In this document: positions 26,116 through 35,334 of the stretch, piece by piece
Layout of the letters: each line of letters starts with the position of its first letter
How positions within the stretch are numbered: position 1 is the first letter of the stretch
Origin: an uncultured Saprospiraceae bacterium
Lineage (GTDB): Bacteria > Bacteroidota > Bacteroidia > Chitinophagales > Saprospiraceae
NCBI GenBank assembly: GCA_937959115.1
Contig: CALGAW010000024.1
Location: 1 to 64,000, forward strand
Reading direction: 5' to 3'
DNA length: 64,000 nt
Program-made: the position numbers and the translations under genes
Notes under the pieces: model-generated
What the model was told of the DNA's origin: nothing
The model's database searches: none
The model's input: the letters and a program-made list of their open reading frames with translations, nothing else

Positions 26116-28212
26116 ATGAAAAGTTTTCAACAATCTCTTACTCTATTAACTAACGCCCTATTGATTTGCTTAATGCTTTGCGCATTCAACGCAAGTGCAC
26201 AACATTCTCCTATATTGGAACACAGCCATTCTGACCAATGCAAAAGCATCTGTTATGTTACGCCAGACTCAATGGTTCGAATGCAGGTTTACTTACCGTT
26301 TGATTCAGTTCAAACCACTCAAGTCGTAGGTGTTAAAGACGGACTAGTATATTATCAAGGAGATATCATACTAGGAGAATACAACGATTTGATCGGTCAA
26401 AATTTTGGACTTGGTATTAATGGATACCGATGGACAAATTCTACAGTTCGATATTATATAAATGCTGGATTTGCAAATTGGCAGCGTAATCAAATTATTC
26501 AAGCAGCCAACGATGTAGAATCTAAAACAGACATTTGTTTTGAACAAATTTCCGCTCCTTCTGGCAATTACGTCAATGTCGTCCAAGGAGGTGGCTGTAG
26601 TTCTTTTGTAGGAATGAGAGGCGGTGGTCAAGCACTCACCCTTGCTGCAAATTGTGGGCTTGCTGCAACCATACATGAATTTTTACACGCTGCAGGAATG
26701 TGGCATGAGCAATCTAGATCAGACCGTGGCAACCACATTACGATCAACTGGGGAAACATTATGTCAGGAATGGAATCAAACTTCCATGTTCAATATTCTT
26801 CTACTCTGTATGGAAGTTATGACCTAAACAGCATCATGCATTACAATTCCTATGCATTTTCAAGTAATGGACAACCAACAATCACTAAGCTAAATGGTAG
26901 TACGCTTCCTTATATTTACAATATGAGCGCAGGAGATATTGCAACAATCAACGCAATGTACAATGCATGTGGTGGTGGTGGAAGTACTTGTGTTGCCCCA
27001 ACTGCCGCACAAAATTACACCTCCTCTATTGCACAAAATACAGCCCGTTTGTACTGTACAGCCGCCTATAATTACCGACAGTGGAGATATAAGCACGCTA
27101 GTGCATCAGCCTGGACCACAACCAACTACACGCACAACATCTCCTATGTAAACATCACTGGTTTAGCTGCAGCAAATAATTATGTATGGCAAAGCCGTGT
27201 CTGGTGTGGAAATCAATGGAGTGCTTGGTCTGTAAACGAAAGCTTTACAACACTTGGTGGCGGTAATGCTTGCGTTACTCCAACTGCATCAGAAAATACA
27301 ACAACGGGTATCACAACAACTGGAGCTGTTTTGAATTGTAGTACGAACAAACAATACAAGCAATATCAGTATCGAGCAAGCACAACAGGAGCTTGGACTC
27401 AAACAAACTATACTTCTAATCAAAACACAAAAGCCATTTCAGGATTGAGTGCTTCAACGGCTTACTACTGGCAAAGTCGTGTTTGGTGCGGTTCTACTTG
27501 GAGTGCATGGTCGACCAGTGAAGTCTTCACAACCAATGGTGGCGGTGGTGGTGGCACATGTGGCGCTGCTAGTGGCTTATATTATTATGGGCTTACTGCC
27601 AAAACACTAAGTTTAGACTGGAGTGATGCTAGTGGTGCAACTTCCTATCAAGTTTATTACTGGAATGGCTCAGCTTGGGTATCATTTGCTACAGTTTATA
27701 CATCAAACGTGAATGTTACTGGTTTAAATGGTGGCTCTACTTACTGTTTCCTTGTCGGAAGTTTCTGTGGTGGCACACTAGGCGGATATTCAACCTACAT
27801 ATGTGTTACAACGCCTAATGCACTCGGCCAAAATACAGCCCCTATGGGCGTAGGAATTTCACTGCCGAACGAAGGTCCAGTAAGCGTGGCACTCGACGTT
27901 ACAGATGCCACTATGGTCCCTGTGCCAGCAGCTCCAATTCCTAGTGAAGGTGAGTTACTACTTGATATGACCATCTCGCCCAACCCAACAACTGTTGATC
28001 AGCCAATCACCCTTGAAGTAAATTCATCTTCTGAGGAGATAGAGGTAGTGATCTCAAACATTAATGGAAGTCGCGTTTTCCAAAGAGGATATTCAATAAA
28101 TCCAGGAAACAACAAAATACAACTTGAACCATTGGCTAATGCTGGAATGTACTTCATCACTGTTCAGAGCAATGGACAAATACACACCAAAAAAATGATG
28201 ATACTGGAATAG
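26116..28212 (+). CDS. Secreted astacin-family (M12A) metalloprotease with T9SS tail
   Basis: 698 residues. Residues 1-28 are a signal peptide. The astacin catalytic domain (about 100-290) has the zinc motif at 187-197 (HEFLH, then GMWHE) followed by 'QSRSDR', and the Met-turn 'SIMHYNSYAF'. Three fibronectin-type-III-like modules follow: two are clearly similar ('YVWQSRVWCGNQWSAWS' and 'YYWQSRVWCGSTWSAWS'), linked by Gly-rich stretches, and a third is 'LSLDWSDASGATSYQVYYW'. A C-terminal 80-residue type IX sorting domain begins 'MTISPNPTTVDQPI' and ends 'GMYFITVQSNGQIHTKKMMILE'. It should be exported across the outer membrane and cut extracellular proteins. A strong terminator follows. Confidence 0.92.
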   Translation: MKSFQQSLTLLTNALLICLMLCAFNASAQHSPILEHSHSDQCKSICYVTPDSMVRMQVYLPFDSVQTTQVVGVKDGLVYYQGDIILGEYNDLIGQNFGLGINGYRWTNSTVRYYINAGFANWQRNQIIQAANDVESKTDICFEQISAPSGNYVNVVQGGGCSSFVGMRGGGQALTLAANCGLAATIHEFLHAAGMWHEQSRSDRGNHITINWGNIMSGMESNFHVQYSSTLYGSYDLNSIMHYNSYAFSSNGQPTITKLNGSTLPYIYNMSAGDIATINAMYNACGGGGSTCVAPTAAQNYTSSIAQNTARLYCTAAYNYRQWRYKHASASAWTTTNYTHNISYVNITGLAAANNYVWQSRVWCGNQWSAWSVNESFTTLGGGNACVTPTASENTTTGITTTGAVLNCSTNKQYKQYQYRASTTGAWTQTNYTSNQNTKAISGLSASTAYYWQSRVWCGSTWSAWSTSEVFTTNGGGGGGTCGAASGLYYYGLTAKTLSLDWSDASGATSYQVYYWNGSAWVSFATVYTSNVNVTGLNGGSTYCFLVGSFCGGTLGGYSTYICVTTPNALGQNTAPMGVGISLPNEGPVSVALDVTDATMVPVPAAPIPSEGELLLDMTISPNPTTVDQPITLEVNSSSEEIEVVISNINGSRVFQRGYSINPGNNKIQLEPLANAGMYFITVQSNGQIHTKKMMILE

Positions 28213-28239
28213 AATAGTGTTAGTTATACTTATGTGATA

Positions 28240-28269
28240 GAGTCTGCCGTAACTGGCGGACTCTTTTTT
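28240..28269 (+). terminator. Intrinsic terminator of the astacin gene
   Basis: A 9-bp GC-rich stem (GAGTCTGCC with GGCGGACTC, one G-T wobble), six-base loop and a run of six T, starting 28 bp after the astacin stop. Confidence 0.85.
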
Positions 28270-28348
28270 GTCTAGGGAATCCTGCTGGATAGATGGAAGA
28301 AGTCGTTATGCCATCCAATAGGTAGGTTTTAAAGTGAGTGCGAAGTTA

Positions 28349-29101
28349 CTACTCACTACCATTACTGACTGTCCGTTTTGTTCTAAGCACAAAATTAGTC
28401 CCTAGATACACTTTCCTAACCATCTCATCGGCTGCTAGCTCTTCAGCGGTACCTGCTTTCAGTATTTTCCCTTCAAACATAAGATATGCGCGATCAGTAA
28501 TAGAAAGCGTTTCCTGTACATTGTGGTCGGTAATCAGGATGCCAATATTCTTTTCTTTGAGTTTTTCAACGATTGACTGAATATCCTCGACAGCAATCGG
28601 GTCAATACCTGCAAAGGGTTCATCTAGTAATATAAAGTGTGGGTTTACGGCAAGTGCGCGGGCTATTTCAGTCCTTCTACGTTCTCCACCGGATAGCGTA
28701 TCGCCTTTACTTTTTCGTACTTTATGCAGGTTAAACTCGTTGACCAAATCTTCTAGTTTTTCTTTTTGCTGGTTTCTATTCAGCTTGGTCATTTCCAGTA
28801 CCGCCTTGATGTTGTCTTCTACGGACAGTTTTCTAAAAACGGAAGGTTCTTGAGGCAAATAGCCAATCCCGTGTTGAGCTCGTTTGTACATTGGTAAGCT
28901 TGTGATATCTTTATCATCAAGAAACACTTTACCAGAGAAGGGTTTGATGAACCCGACAGTCATATAAAAAGTGGTGGTTTTCCCTGCGCCGTTCGGCCCT
29001 AGTAATCCGACAATCTCTCCTCTGTTTACTTTCAGAGACACGTCATTTACAACGGTTCTTCTACCGTACTTTTTCACTAGGTTGTCCGCTCTTAAGATCA
29101 T
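28349..29101 (-). CDS. lptB: LPS export ABC transporter ATP-binding protein LptB
   Basis: A 250-residue ABC ATPase. Walker A '[12 protein letters not shown]' near 33-44, the Q-loop '[18 protein letters not shown]', ABC signature 'LSGGERRR', Walker B '[13 protein letters not shown]' and H-loop 'ITDHNV' are all present. The '[20 protein letters not shown]' and '[21 protein letters not shown]' stretches are specific to LptB, which powers LPS extraction by LptFG. It is encoded next to DUF4294 in the same orientation, separated by a terminator for the upstream gene. A hairpin (28333-28357) overlaps its stop but lacks a T-run. Confidence 0.93.
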   Translation of the reverse strand: MILRADNLVKKYGRRTVVNDVSLKVNRGEIVGLLGPNGAGKTTTFYMTVGFIKPFSGKVFLDDKDITSLPMYKRAQHGIGYLPQEPSVFRKLSVEDNIKAVLEMTKLNRNQQKEKLEDLVNEFNLHKVRKSKGDTLSGGERRRTEIARALAVNPHFILLDEPFAGIDPIAVEDIQSIVEKLKEKNIGILITDHNVQETLSITDRAYLMFEGKILKAGTAEELAADEMVRKVYLGTNFVLRTKRTVSNGSE

Positions 29102-29124
29102 ACTGTCACTATTTTTTATAAAAA

Positions 29125-29156
29125 TAAAAAACCTGCCTTCAAAAACGAAAGCAGGT
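29125..29156 (-). terminator. Intrinsic terminator after the DUF4294 gene
   Basis: On the minus strand the stem ACCTGCTTT / AAGGCAGGT (9 bp with a wobble; plus positions 29131-29139 and 29148-29156) is followed by a T-run (plus-strand A-run before 29131). It separates the DUF4294 gene from lptB, so the two are probably separate transcripts. Confidence 0.75.
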
Positions 29157-29181
29157 GTAATCTTTTATGTCATGCTACTCT

Positions 29182-29796
29182 TTACTCATAGTTAAGATCA
29201 TGAGAGATGTCGTAAGTTCCCAATACACTTTCCAGAATTGGATCTTTTTTCGGGTCGTAGCCTTCTCTAAGGTTGTATCCCCAGACTCTTCCGATGCGTG
29301 TCCAGAAGGTTGCATTTATATTTCCTTTGACCATCTTAATCAAGTCATGTGTTGGCATTTCCAGTTCTCTTTCCAGCATTTTAGTCAGCACCATTCCTTG
29401 TGTTTTAGTCAAGTTTCTCAATGGATCTTCATACTTTTCTTTCAATTCCTTCTGTAAGCGTTTGATGTGTTTTTTTCGTTCTCTTTTCTTAGAATCTTTC
29501 GAAAACTCTTCTAATTCTCTGAATAGTCTGATCGCGTCTACGGCATATGGGTATACCTTTGCAGCATGATATTTCATACGTAACCAATGGCGATAATCTT
29601 CTTTAGAGTCAAAACTTCGAGGGGCGGCAATGGATACATCATTAAGATCTGCTACAATCACTGTGTCACCATCTATTACCATCATCTTTACAATCTGACC
29701 ATCTATTTCCATTGTTTCCAGTTCATCATCGACTGACATTTGACCGAAGGTCAAGATCGGAAGCAACATAATTGTGAATAATAATTTAGTGTTCAT
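29182..29796 (-). CDS. DUF4294-family protein
   Basis: 204 residues with a signal peptide (about 1-19, 'LLFTIMLLPILTFGQ'). The 'DGDTVIVADLNDVSIAAPRSF', 'YHAAKVYPYAVDAIRLFRELEEF' and 'THDLIKMVKGNINATFWTRIGRVWGYNLREGYDP' blocks are the hallmarks of DUF4294, a Bacteroidota-specific family of unknown function. The middle 100-150 region is a charged helix. It is preceded by a gap with no gene and followed by its own terminator. Exported, probably periplasmic; role unknown. Confidence 0.88.
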   Translation of the reverse strand: MNTKLLFTIMLLPILTFGQMSVDDELETMEIDGQIVKMMVIDGDTVIVADLNDVSIAAPRSFDSKEDYRHWLRMKYHAAKVYPYAVDAIRLFRELEEFSKDSKKRERKKHIKRLQKELKEKYEDPLRNLTKTQGMVLTKMLERELEMPTHDLIKMVKGNINATFWTRIGRVWGYNLREGYDPKKDPILESVLGTYDISHDLNYE

Positions 29797-30101
29797 GGTG
29801 TTACTTTTTAATTAAGTAATTTTGCTTTCGCAAATGTTCTATTGATTATGAATAGCCAAATCTTGTGCCAAGTCAAATATTCGAGTGTAAGTTTACAATT
29901 AAACAACTATCTAACAAACTGATTATCAAAGCTTGATTGATTTTTTGAATTATTGCCTCAAATTATAGAAATTCAGATCAAAATCCATATCTATTTACTG
30001 AAATTTATCAATAAAGTTACTATTTAGTAGTTAAATCCACATTAGACATTGAAAATAGACATAGAGGCTAAGTACTTACGGAAAATATAGAATAGTCTTA
30101 T
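29797..30101. other. AT-rich gap without gene
   Basis: About 300 bp of AT-rich sequence between the DUF4294 start (minus strand, 29796) and the terminator of the PorP/SprF-like gene. It presumably carries the DUF4294 promoter, but no clear TAnnTTTG box is visible on the minus strand. Confidence 0.4.
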
Positions 30102-30136
30102 AAAAAAAGCCGTTTCAACGATTGTCGAAACGGCTT
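30102..30136 (-). terminator. Intrinsic terminator of the PorP/SprF-like gene
   Basis: Perfect 9-10-bp stem AGCCGTTTC/GAAACGGCT (30108-30116 and 30127-30135) with the minus-strand T-run given by the plus-strand A7 at 30102-30108. It lies 20 bp beyond the stop at 30156. Confidence 0.9.
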
Positions 30137-30155
30137 ATAAGTTTTTCTTTCTATT

Positions 30156-31217
30156 CTAGAAATCTGGACAGAAAACACCTCTTCTATCTGGATTACAAAT
30201 TTTGTAGACTAGTGATGCCTCGTAAGCACCGTTTGTGTTAGTCGCTGGTGAAAGCGAAGACACATTGACATCGTAACTAAATCCGATGGAGAAGTTGTCA
30301 TAATCAAATCTAGTTGACAAAATCATAGCATCTGCGTGCACGCTTCTTTCTGTATTTGAGATTCTCGCCCAAAGACCTAAGTGGAATGCTTGATTCGTTC
30401 GTCGTCCTTTACCGAGTTTGAATTTAACTGATGTACCACCATTGATTTGCATGGACGGTCCTTGAAAAAACATAACCAATCCTGGTACTAAGCCAATTCT
30501 ATCATTTACCATAAACTCACCACCACCATGGATTGTGATTTTACTGTAGTAAGGTTCAAACTGCTCATCATCATTGACATTGCCAAAAGATTGATTTGCT
30601 CTATTCAAGTGGCTAAATGTACCACCAAAGTAAAAGTTGTCTGTTTCGTTGAAAACTGAGTACCATAACAATCCAGCTGCAAGGTCTGCAAAGATGAAGT
30701 TATTATACTCAAATGCTTCTTGAGAAGGTAAGTTTGGATCAAACGTACCACCATCGTTTTGTGTTCCGTACTGCGCGTTTAGGAAGTTAATACTTCGTTG
30801 CGCAACACCAGCGTCAAAACCAGCAGTTAAATAATTAGATTTTTTACGATAGCCGCTAATTCGTTTACTGTAGGCCATTGTTATTTTTCCTTCAAGCGTA
30901 GAAAAATCAAGTTCACCGGCTCTATCACCCCAAAACTGAAGACCAAAGCCAAAATTATCATATCTACCTACAGATTGTCTCATATCATAGGAAACGGAAT
31001 AGGTATTGAATGCATTGCTCTTCAAAATACTTGCCCACTGATTTCTGTAGTTGGCAACTAATCTGTGCGAACAACTCATTACTCCTGTCATCGCAGGATT
31101 TAAATCCAATGGATTAAGGTAGAACTGAGAAAAATGAATATCCTGAGCTTTCAGGTTATTCACAGACCCAATAAGTAGTGAAAATATTAAGACAGCAAGG
31201 AGTCTATTTAATTTCAT
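30156..31217 (-). CDS. PorP/SprF-family type IX outer-membrane protein
   Basis: 353 residues using ATG at 31215-31217; a longer in-frame TTG start adds 10 residues and spoils the signal peptide. Residues 1-24 are a signal peptide, then 'QDIHFSQFYLNPLDLNPAMTGVMSCSHRLVANYRNQWASI' is the conserved PorP/SprF start. The rest is amphipathic beta-strand with aromatic girdles as in an outer-membrane barrel. PorP/SprF proteins are associated with T9SS and gliding-adhesin export, often paired with a partner cargo. No porin partner or adhesin is adjacent. A (TTTTG)4 repeat lies upstream, and a terminator follows. Confidence 0.9.
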   Translation of the reverse strand: MKLNRLLAVLIFSLLIGSVNNLKAQDIHFSQFYLNPLDLNPAMTGVMSCSHRLVANYRNQWASILKSNAFNTYSVSYDMRQSVGRYDNFGFGLQFWGDRAGELDFSTLEGKITMAYSKRISGYRKKSNYLTAGFDAGVAQRSINFLNAQYGTQNDGGTFDPNLPSQEAFEYNNFIFADLAAGLLWYSVFNETDNFYFGGTFSHLNRANQSFGNVNDDEQFEPYYSKITIHGGGEFMVNDRIGLVPGLVMFFQGPSMQINGGTSVKFKLGKGRRTNQAFHLGLWARISNTERSVHADAMILSTRFDYDNFSIGFSYDVNVSSLSPATNTNGAYEASLVYKICNPDRRGVFCPDF

Positions 31218-31823
31218 AAGATAAAGATTTAAGATTCGCTTAGACAAAATTGAGAAAAACCCAAAAAGATAAACGCTTCAATAATAGATTTATTTTGTTT
31301 TGTTTTGTTTTGCCTCTACAATTATAACGATAATTCTGTATTTCTACTATTTTATTTACCCTTTTTTAAAGGAAAAAATAATTTTCGTAAAATTACTTCA
31401 ATTTAAAAAAGACTAAGGCATTATTTTATTTCGAATAATACCCAAGTACATTGATTTAGCAACTTCCAGATTTAATCCGCTTCTTGCTCTTTGTACTCGA
31501 TTAATTTATCATAAAAGATCGCTTAACAGAGTATTTTACGTTAAAAACGGTCGAACTGATTCAAATCTTTCTAAGAGATTAAATGAAATTCGACAAACCA
31601 TGAACTTACTTCTTCATCGGAAGTAATTCAATAATCGTACTAGAATTTTTGAAATAACAATAATTGGTTGGAAATATATCTTTCTGACGATTATTCACCT
31701 ACCTGAAATACATTATATTTATTCATTAAGGTAAGTACCTGTCTAAACGCTCAGTACTTTAAATTCGTCCACTGTAAAATAAAAAAAGAACACAATTATA
31801 GGATTGATGTGTTCTAAATATGT
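31218..31823. other. 606-bp gap without gene
   Basis: AT-rich, no convincing coding sequence. It holds the pentanucleotide repeat at 31293-31312 and presumably the promoter of the PorP/SprF-like gene on the minus strand. It ends at tRNA-Pro. Confidence 0.5.
31293..31312. repeat. (TTTTG)4 simple repeat upstream of the PorP/SprF-like gene
   Basis: Four exact TTTTG units, read as CAAAA on the minus strand, lie about 76-95 bp upstream of the minus-strand start at 31217. Slippage would change spacing upstream of the gene. Confidence 0.8.
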
Positions 31824-31896
31824 CGGGATGACAGGATTTGAACCTGCGACCACACGACCCCCAGCCGTGTGCGCTACCGGACTGCGCCACATCCCG
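31824..31896 (-). tRNA. tRNA-Pro(GGG)
   Basis: A 73-nt minus-strand cloverleaf: acceptor stem CGGGATG/CATCCCG, D-arm GGCGCAGTCCGGTAGCGC, anticodon loop CTGGGGG between CACGG and TCGTG (anticodon GGG) and T-loop GGTTCAAATCC. No CCA is encoded. Confidence 0.95.
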
Positions 31897-31912
31897 ATAA
31901 GTAGCAATTTGC

Positions 31913-32080
31913 TTAGATCCAATCCATGCCTAAAGCGAAAGCAGTACCAACAAAGGGTAAACCTACCCAAAACCATTGTGGCATAAAAATCAATAACGCA
32001 ATGGTAACGATCAGGGAAATTATGGTATATATCCAGTACTTTCCTAGGGATTTTTCTTCTTTATGAACTGTCTCACTCAT
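31913..32080 (-). CDS. Tiny membrane protein between two tRNAs
   Basis: 55 residues from ATG 32078-32080; longer in-frame versions run into the tRNA-Val gene. A charged N-terminus ('SETVHKEEKSLGK') is followed by two hydrophobic segments ('YWIYTIISLIVTIALLIF', 'FWVGLPFVGTAFALGM'). It sits between tRNA-Val and tRNA-Pro on the same strand. Function unknown. Similar two-helix proteins in Bacteroidota are often labelled hypothetical or DUF, and I cannot name a family. Confidence 0.6.
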   Translation of the reverse strand: MSETVHKEEKSLGKYWIYTIISLIVTIALLIFMPQWFWVGLPFVGTAFALGMDWI

Positions 32081-32098
32081 AACATTTACTTTTTTATG

Positions 32099-32173
32099 TG
32101 GGTAATACTGGATTCGAACCAGTGACCTCTGCCCTGTCAAGGCAGCGCTCTAAACCAACTGAGCTAATCACCC
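32099..32173 (-). tRNA. tRNA-Val(GAC)
   Basis: A 75-nt minus-strand cloverleaf with acceptor stem GGGTGAT/ATTACCC, anticodon stem CTGCC/GGCAG and loop TTGACAG (anticodon GAC), T-loop GGTTCGAATCC and discriminator A. It lies next to the small membrane gene and tRNA-Pro in a probable common transcript. Confidence 0.95.
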
Positions 32174-32389
32174 GAATATTTGACAAAAATAACATTCTCC
32201 ATTAAAAATAAGTTCCTTTTTGAAGATAAATTATTGAACGAAACAACAATTTAACACAAGTAGTTAACAATCAACACATTAAACAATTAAATTCTTTACT
32301 CCTAGGTGATCAATCTTAGTGCTCTTCTTTTGACTGTAAAAACCAACAGTTCTTCAAAAGCAAAGCAATTTATAAACCTGCTGAATTAA

Positions 32390-33895
32390 TTATGGGATAG
32401 ATTGAGATTGTTTATATTGAAACCATTCTTTAAACCCAAAGAAATATAGCTTTTTGTAGGGTTGCTCCATGTATTCAGCACCAAATTGCTTTTCTATTTT
32501 ACGATTTAACTCTTCTATTTTTTCAATTAATTTCTTAGGATTCGATCTTGTTAAATTAGATTTACACCAATTCAATATCAATTTATCAATTTCATCATAC
32601 AGATTATTACTTTTCAAGTACCAATAAGTGGCATCTGCATAGGATTTAATCAGCAAAAAATTCTCTAATTCATAGTGAATAATAAGTCTTAGGAATAAAA
32701 TTGCAGCTCTATAATTTTGCATCATTTTTTTATCAAAATCTTCTAAAATTATTTTACAGTAATGATCCGCCTTGTTATATGCTCTTAAATCAATCAAACT
32801 ATGCGTAAAAATGAATAATGTAAGGTACTGCGTGGATAGATTGGACTTTCCAATATGCTTAACAATGAATTTGTCTATTCTACCCTTTAGCGCCACTACT
32901 TTTTCTTTTTCACCGTCACTATATAGACTTGCCACCTTCATTGAAAGGAATAGATTCTCATGTAATTTTTTTAGTGAGCTATAATTTTTGGGGATCTTCA
33001 TGCTTGAAAACGCCTCCAAGTTCTGTTTCTGGAGTTCACTATCAAGATTCCCTAACATGGAAATGATATTGTACCTCGTTTTTAGGTAATATTCAAAGGA
33101 ATAGTAGTCTTTATTCAAGTCAATATACCTTTCCTCAGTTAGTTCGAGCGTTTCTAAGCATTTTTTGAGATTCCCCTTGATTAAATAGTAATAATTCCAG
33201 GCAGAATAATAGGAAATATGCTCCCGATTAGATTGTAAATTACCTTCTAAACTTAACAACTGATTTTTATACGTTTTTAACGTCGAATCTAACGTTTCAG
33301 AATTATTCAGCCCTGTTCTTTTCAACAATAGCAGGTAGAGGTTGGTCGAAATCTGATTTAATTGGTTGATCAATTGTTCTTTTTCAAGTAATTGAGCGAC
33401 TTCTGTATTTATAGAAATCATTTCATCATGAAAATTGTTGATCGCTCTTATATCGTAAAGTTGATTCAGTAAATGTCGCTTTAAATCCAAAAACTGAATC
33501 GCTATTGTAAACGATTCTTTTCTCTTAGCTGATGCAATGCCTTTTCTTATGTTTGTATAGCAAGCCTCATAATGGCCTTTTTTGTAGAGGACTTCGCAAT
33601 ATCGATATAGATCCAAACTATCCTCCTTTAACTTAGAAATTCCTGAGGAATAAAAAACTAAGGATTGAATAAGTAACTTGCCAAGTCTATGATTCTCGAA
33701 AGCTAGATTGTTAACTATTTTGCTATCGTTAAGGCTTTCAGACAGCTTTTTTTTGTCAAATTCATCCATTTCGCTGTAAACATCAAACAGTTGCATGGCG
33801 TTGCTCTTCTTCTCTAATCGATATCTAGAATTAAGTAGTTGAAAATACCTTTTTTCTCCCCTTGTTAGGGATTTTAATAATTTGAAATACTCCAT
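32390..33895 (-). CDS. 501-residue helical-repeat protein, paralogue of the gene at 61665
   Basis: 501 residues, all-helical and cytoplasmic by appearance. The N-terminus 'EYFKLLKSLTRGEKRYFQLL' carries the 'S/G-E-K/I-RYFxLx-S-xYR' signature shared with the protein at 61665-63170, which has exactly the same length. The rest is TPR-like (pairs of helices with Tyr and Leu at regular spacing, e.g. 'DLYRYCEVLYKKGHYEACYTNIRKGI'). It has no enzymatic motif. In Bacteroidota this type of protein is common and undescribed; a signalling or scaffolding role is only a guess. Its starting ATG is at 33893-33895. Confidence 0.7.
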   Translation of the reverse strand: MEYFKLLKSLTRGEKRYFQLLNSRYRLEKKSNAMQLFDVYSEMDEFDKKKLSESLNDSKIVNNLAFENHRLGKLLIQSLVFYSSGISKLKEDSLDLYRYCEVLYKKGHYEACYTNIRKGIASAKRKESFTIAIQFLDLKRHLLNQLYDIRAINNFHDEMISINTEVAQLLEKEQLINQLNQISTNLYLLLLKRTGLNNSETLDSTLKTYKNQLLSLEGNLQSNREHISYYSAWNYYYLIKGNLKKCLETLELTEERYIDLNKDYYSFEYYLKTRYNIISMLGNLDSELQKQNLEAFSSMKIPKNYSSLKKLHENLFLSMKVASLYSDGEKEKVVALKGRIDKFIVKHIGKSNLSTQYLTLFIFTHSLIDLRAYNKADHYCKIILEDFDKKMMQNYRAAILFLRLIIHYELENFLLIKSYADATYWYLKSNNLYDEIDKLILNWCKSNLTRSNPKKLIEKIEELNRKIEKQFGAEYMEQPYKKLYFFGFKEWFQYKQSQSIP

Positions 33896-34459
33896 CTTGA
33901 ATCATTACTCTAACAAAAAAATAATTGATTATCAATTTATAACAATCTACTTTAAATCACGATTCCTATTTTAGATTTAAAAAAAAAATAAAAGTTACCT
34001 CTAAATAATCAAGGTAAGAATTATTTATTATTGCGAGAATACCCCATGCCTTCAACCTTGATAAACAATGACTTACAGTTTTTACTTAAACTATTCAAGA
34101 TTTTAATTCCCAGTTGAAAGGACAAATTTATAACGGAAAATTTATTGCAGATATCCAGACGCTTTTCTTTTAATTCCAAAAAAATAAATCTTGACTTACT
34201 TTTCAATTTATAATTAAAAATAAGGTAGTTTTTTATTCGAAGCACACATGAAACGTGGGCGTTGCCGTTGAGATTACTGAATTAAACGGAATCAATACAG
34301 ACTCGGAACGTCTGGTTTAGGTTGAATAAAATAAAGTTGATAAATAATTGGCTGATTAAACGTTGAAAACTGTCTCTTTCGGGGGCAGTTTTTTAATTTA
34401 ATACGTTAAATAATAAAAAAAATCCCCTATTCATTAAACCATCAGTACTTAAAAAGTGT
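33896..34459. other. AT-rich gap with possible small RNA
   Basis: About 560 bp with no convincing gene. A low-complexity minus-strand ORF of 74 codons at 34021-34245 with GTG start looks like chance. Near 34298-34314 is a CAGAC/GTCTG hairpin, and at 34366-34394 a terminator with T-run, suggesting a short plus-strand transcript ending there. Confidence 0.4.
34366..34394 (+). terminator. Terminator of an unassigned transcript
   Basis: Stem AAAACTGTCTC / GGGGCAGTTTT with two wobbles (34366-34376, 34384-34394), loop TTTCGGG and a run of T. There is no obvious coding gene immediately upstream on this strand, so it may end a small RNA. Confidence 0.65.
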
Positions 34460-34467
34460 TACTTTTG
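34460..34467 (+). promoter_or_regulatory. Promoter box of psd
   Basis: TACTTTTG fits TAnnTTTG and lies 31 bp before ATG 34498. No strong -33 box is visible at the expected spacing. Confidence 0.55.
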
Positions 34468-34497
34468 CGGTTCTTGTTACTCAAATACTTATTTAAT

Positions 34498-35160
34498 ATG
34501 CCATTTAAGCTTCATAAAGAAGGATCAAAAATTATCCTTTCAACTGTTGTTATCCTATTGATATTAAATGGGCTAGCATTATTTTCAGGATGGTTTGGAC
34601 CAGGAATTCAAACAGCAGTTTTAGTATTCTCAGGAATCATGTTTTTTCTTGTTCTTCAATTTTTTAGAAATCCCAATAGAGAAGTCAAGCTTGCTGACAA
34701 CGACATAGTGTATGCTCCAGCGGATGGTAAAATTGTAGTGATAGAAGAAGTGATAGAAGAAGAGTATTTTGGAGATAAGCGCCTTCAGGTGTCAATTTTT
34801 ATGTCGCCAACTAATGTGCATGTCAATAGAAATCCGATAGGTGGAAAAGTGAATTATTTCAAATACCACCCAGGAAAGTATTTAGTAGCTTGGCATCCAA
34901 AATCTTCTTCAGAAAATGAACGAACAACAACAGTAATAGGCAATGGAGACGTAGAGGTAATGTTGAGACAAATTGCTGGAGCACTTGCTAAACGGATCGT
35001 CAATTATGTTGATGAAGGACAGCAAGTCATTCAAGGGAAAGATCTTGGATTCATTAAATTTGGAAGCCGGGTAGACTTATTCTTACCTATTGGCTCGAAA
35101 ATTGAAATAGGTATGAATCAAAAGGTAAAAGGAAACCGTACAATAATAGCAAGACTCTAA
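34498..35160 (+). CDS. psd: Phosphatidylserine decarboxylase proenzyme
   Basis: 220 residues from ATG 34498 ('MPFKLHKEGSKII'); the upstream in-frame ATG would add an odd 14-residue extension that overlaps the promoter box. One or two hydrophobic helices ('IILSTVVILLILNGLALFSGW') anchor it. 'DIVYAPADGKIVVIEEV', 'VSIFMSPTNVHVNRNPIGG' and 'GKDLGFIKFGSRVDLFLP' are the family motifs; the FGSR site is where the chain self-cleaves to form the pyruvoyl group. It makes phosphatidylethanolamine. It is the short type II form common in Bacteroidota. Confidence 0.93.
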   Translation: MPFKLHKEGSKIILSTVVILLILNGLALFSGWFGPGIQTAVLVFSGIMFFLVLQFFRNPNREVKLADNDIVYAPADGKIVVIEEVIEEEYFGDKRLQVSIFMSPTNVHVNRNPIGGKVNYFKYHPGKYLVAWHPKSSSENERTTTVIGNGDVEVMLRQIAGALAKRIVNYVDEGQQVIQGKDLGFIKFGSRVDLFLPIGSKIEIGMNQKVKGNRTIIARL

Positions 35161-35292
35161 TTTGAAACGACCCTTTTGCATTAATAATGCGTCGCAATAC
35201 GTGAGTAGCATCTACAATTAAAGAATTAGTTAAAATTTGTAGTCTAACTGACATTTCGTTTAATTAAAGATGCATTAATAGATATTAATTAT

Positions 35293-35300
35293 TATTTTTG
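35293..35300 (+). promoter_or_regulatory. Promoter box of the Cys/Lys repeat gene
   Basis: TATTTTTG matches TAnnTTTG and lies 35 bp before ATG 35335, a typical spacing for a short 5-prime untranslated region. Confidence 0.55.
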
Positions 35301-35334
35301 ATAAAAATAGCGAACTTTTAAAATTAATTAAGTT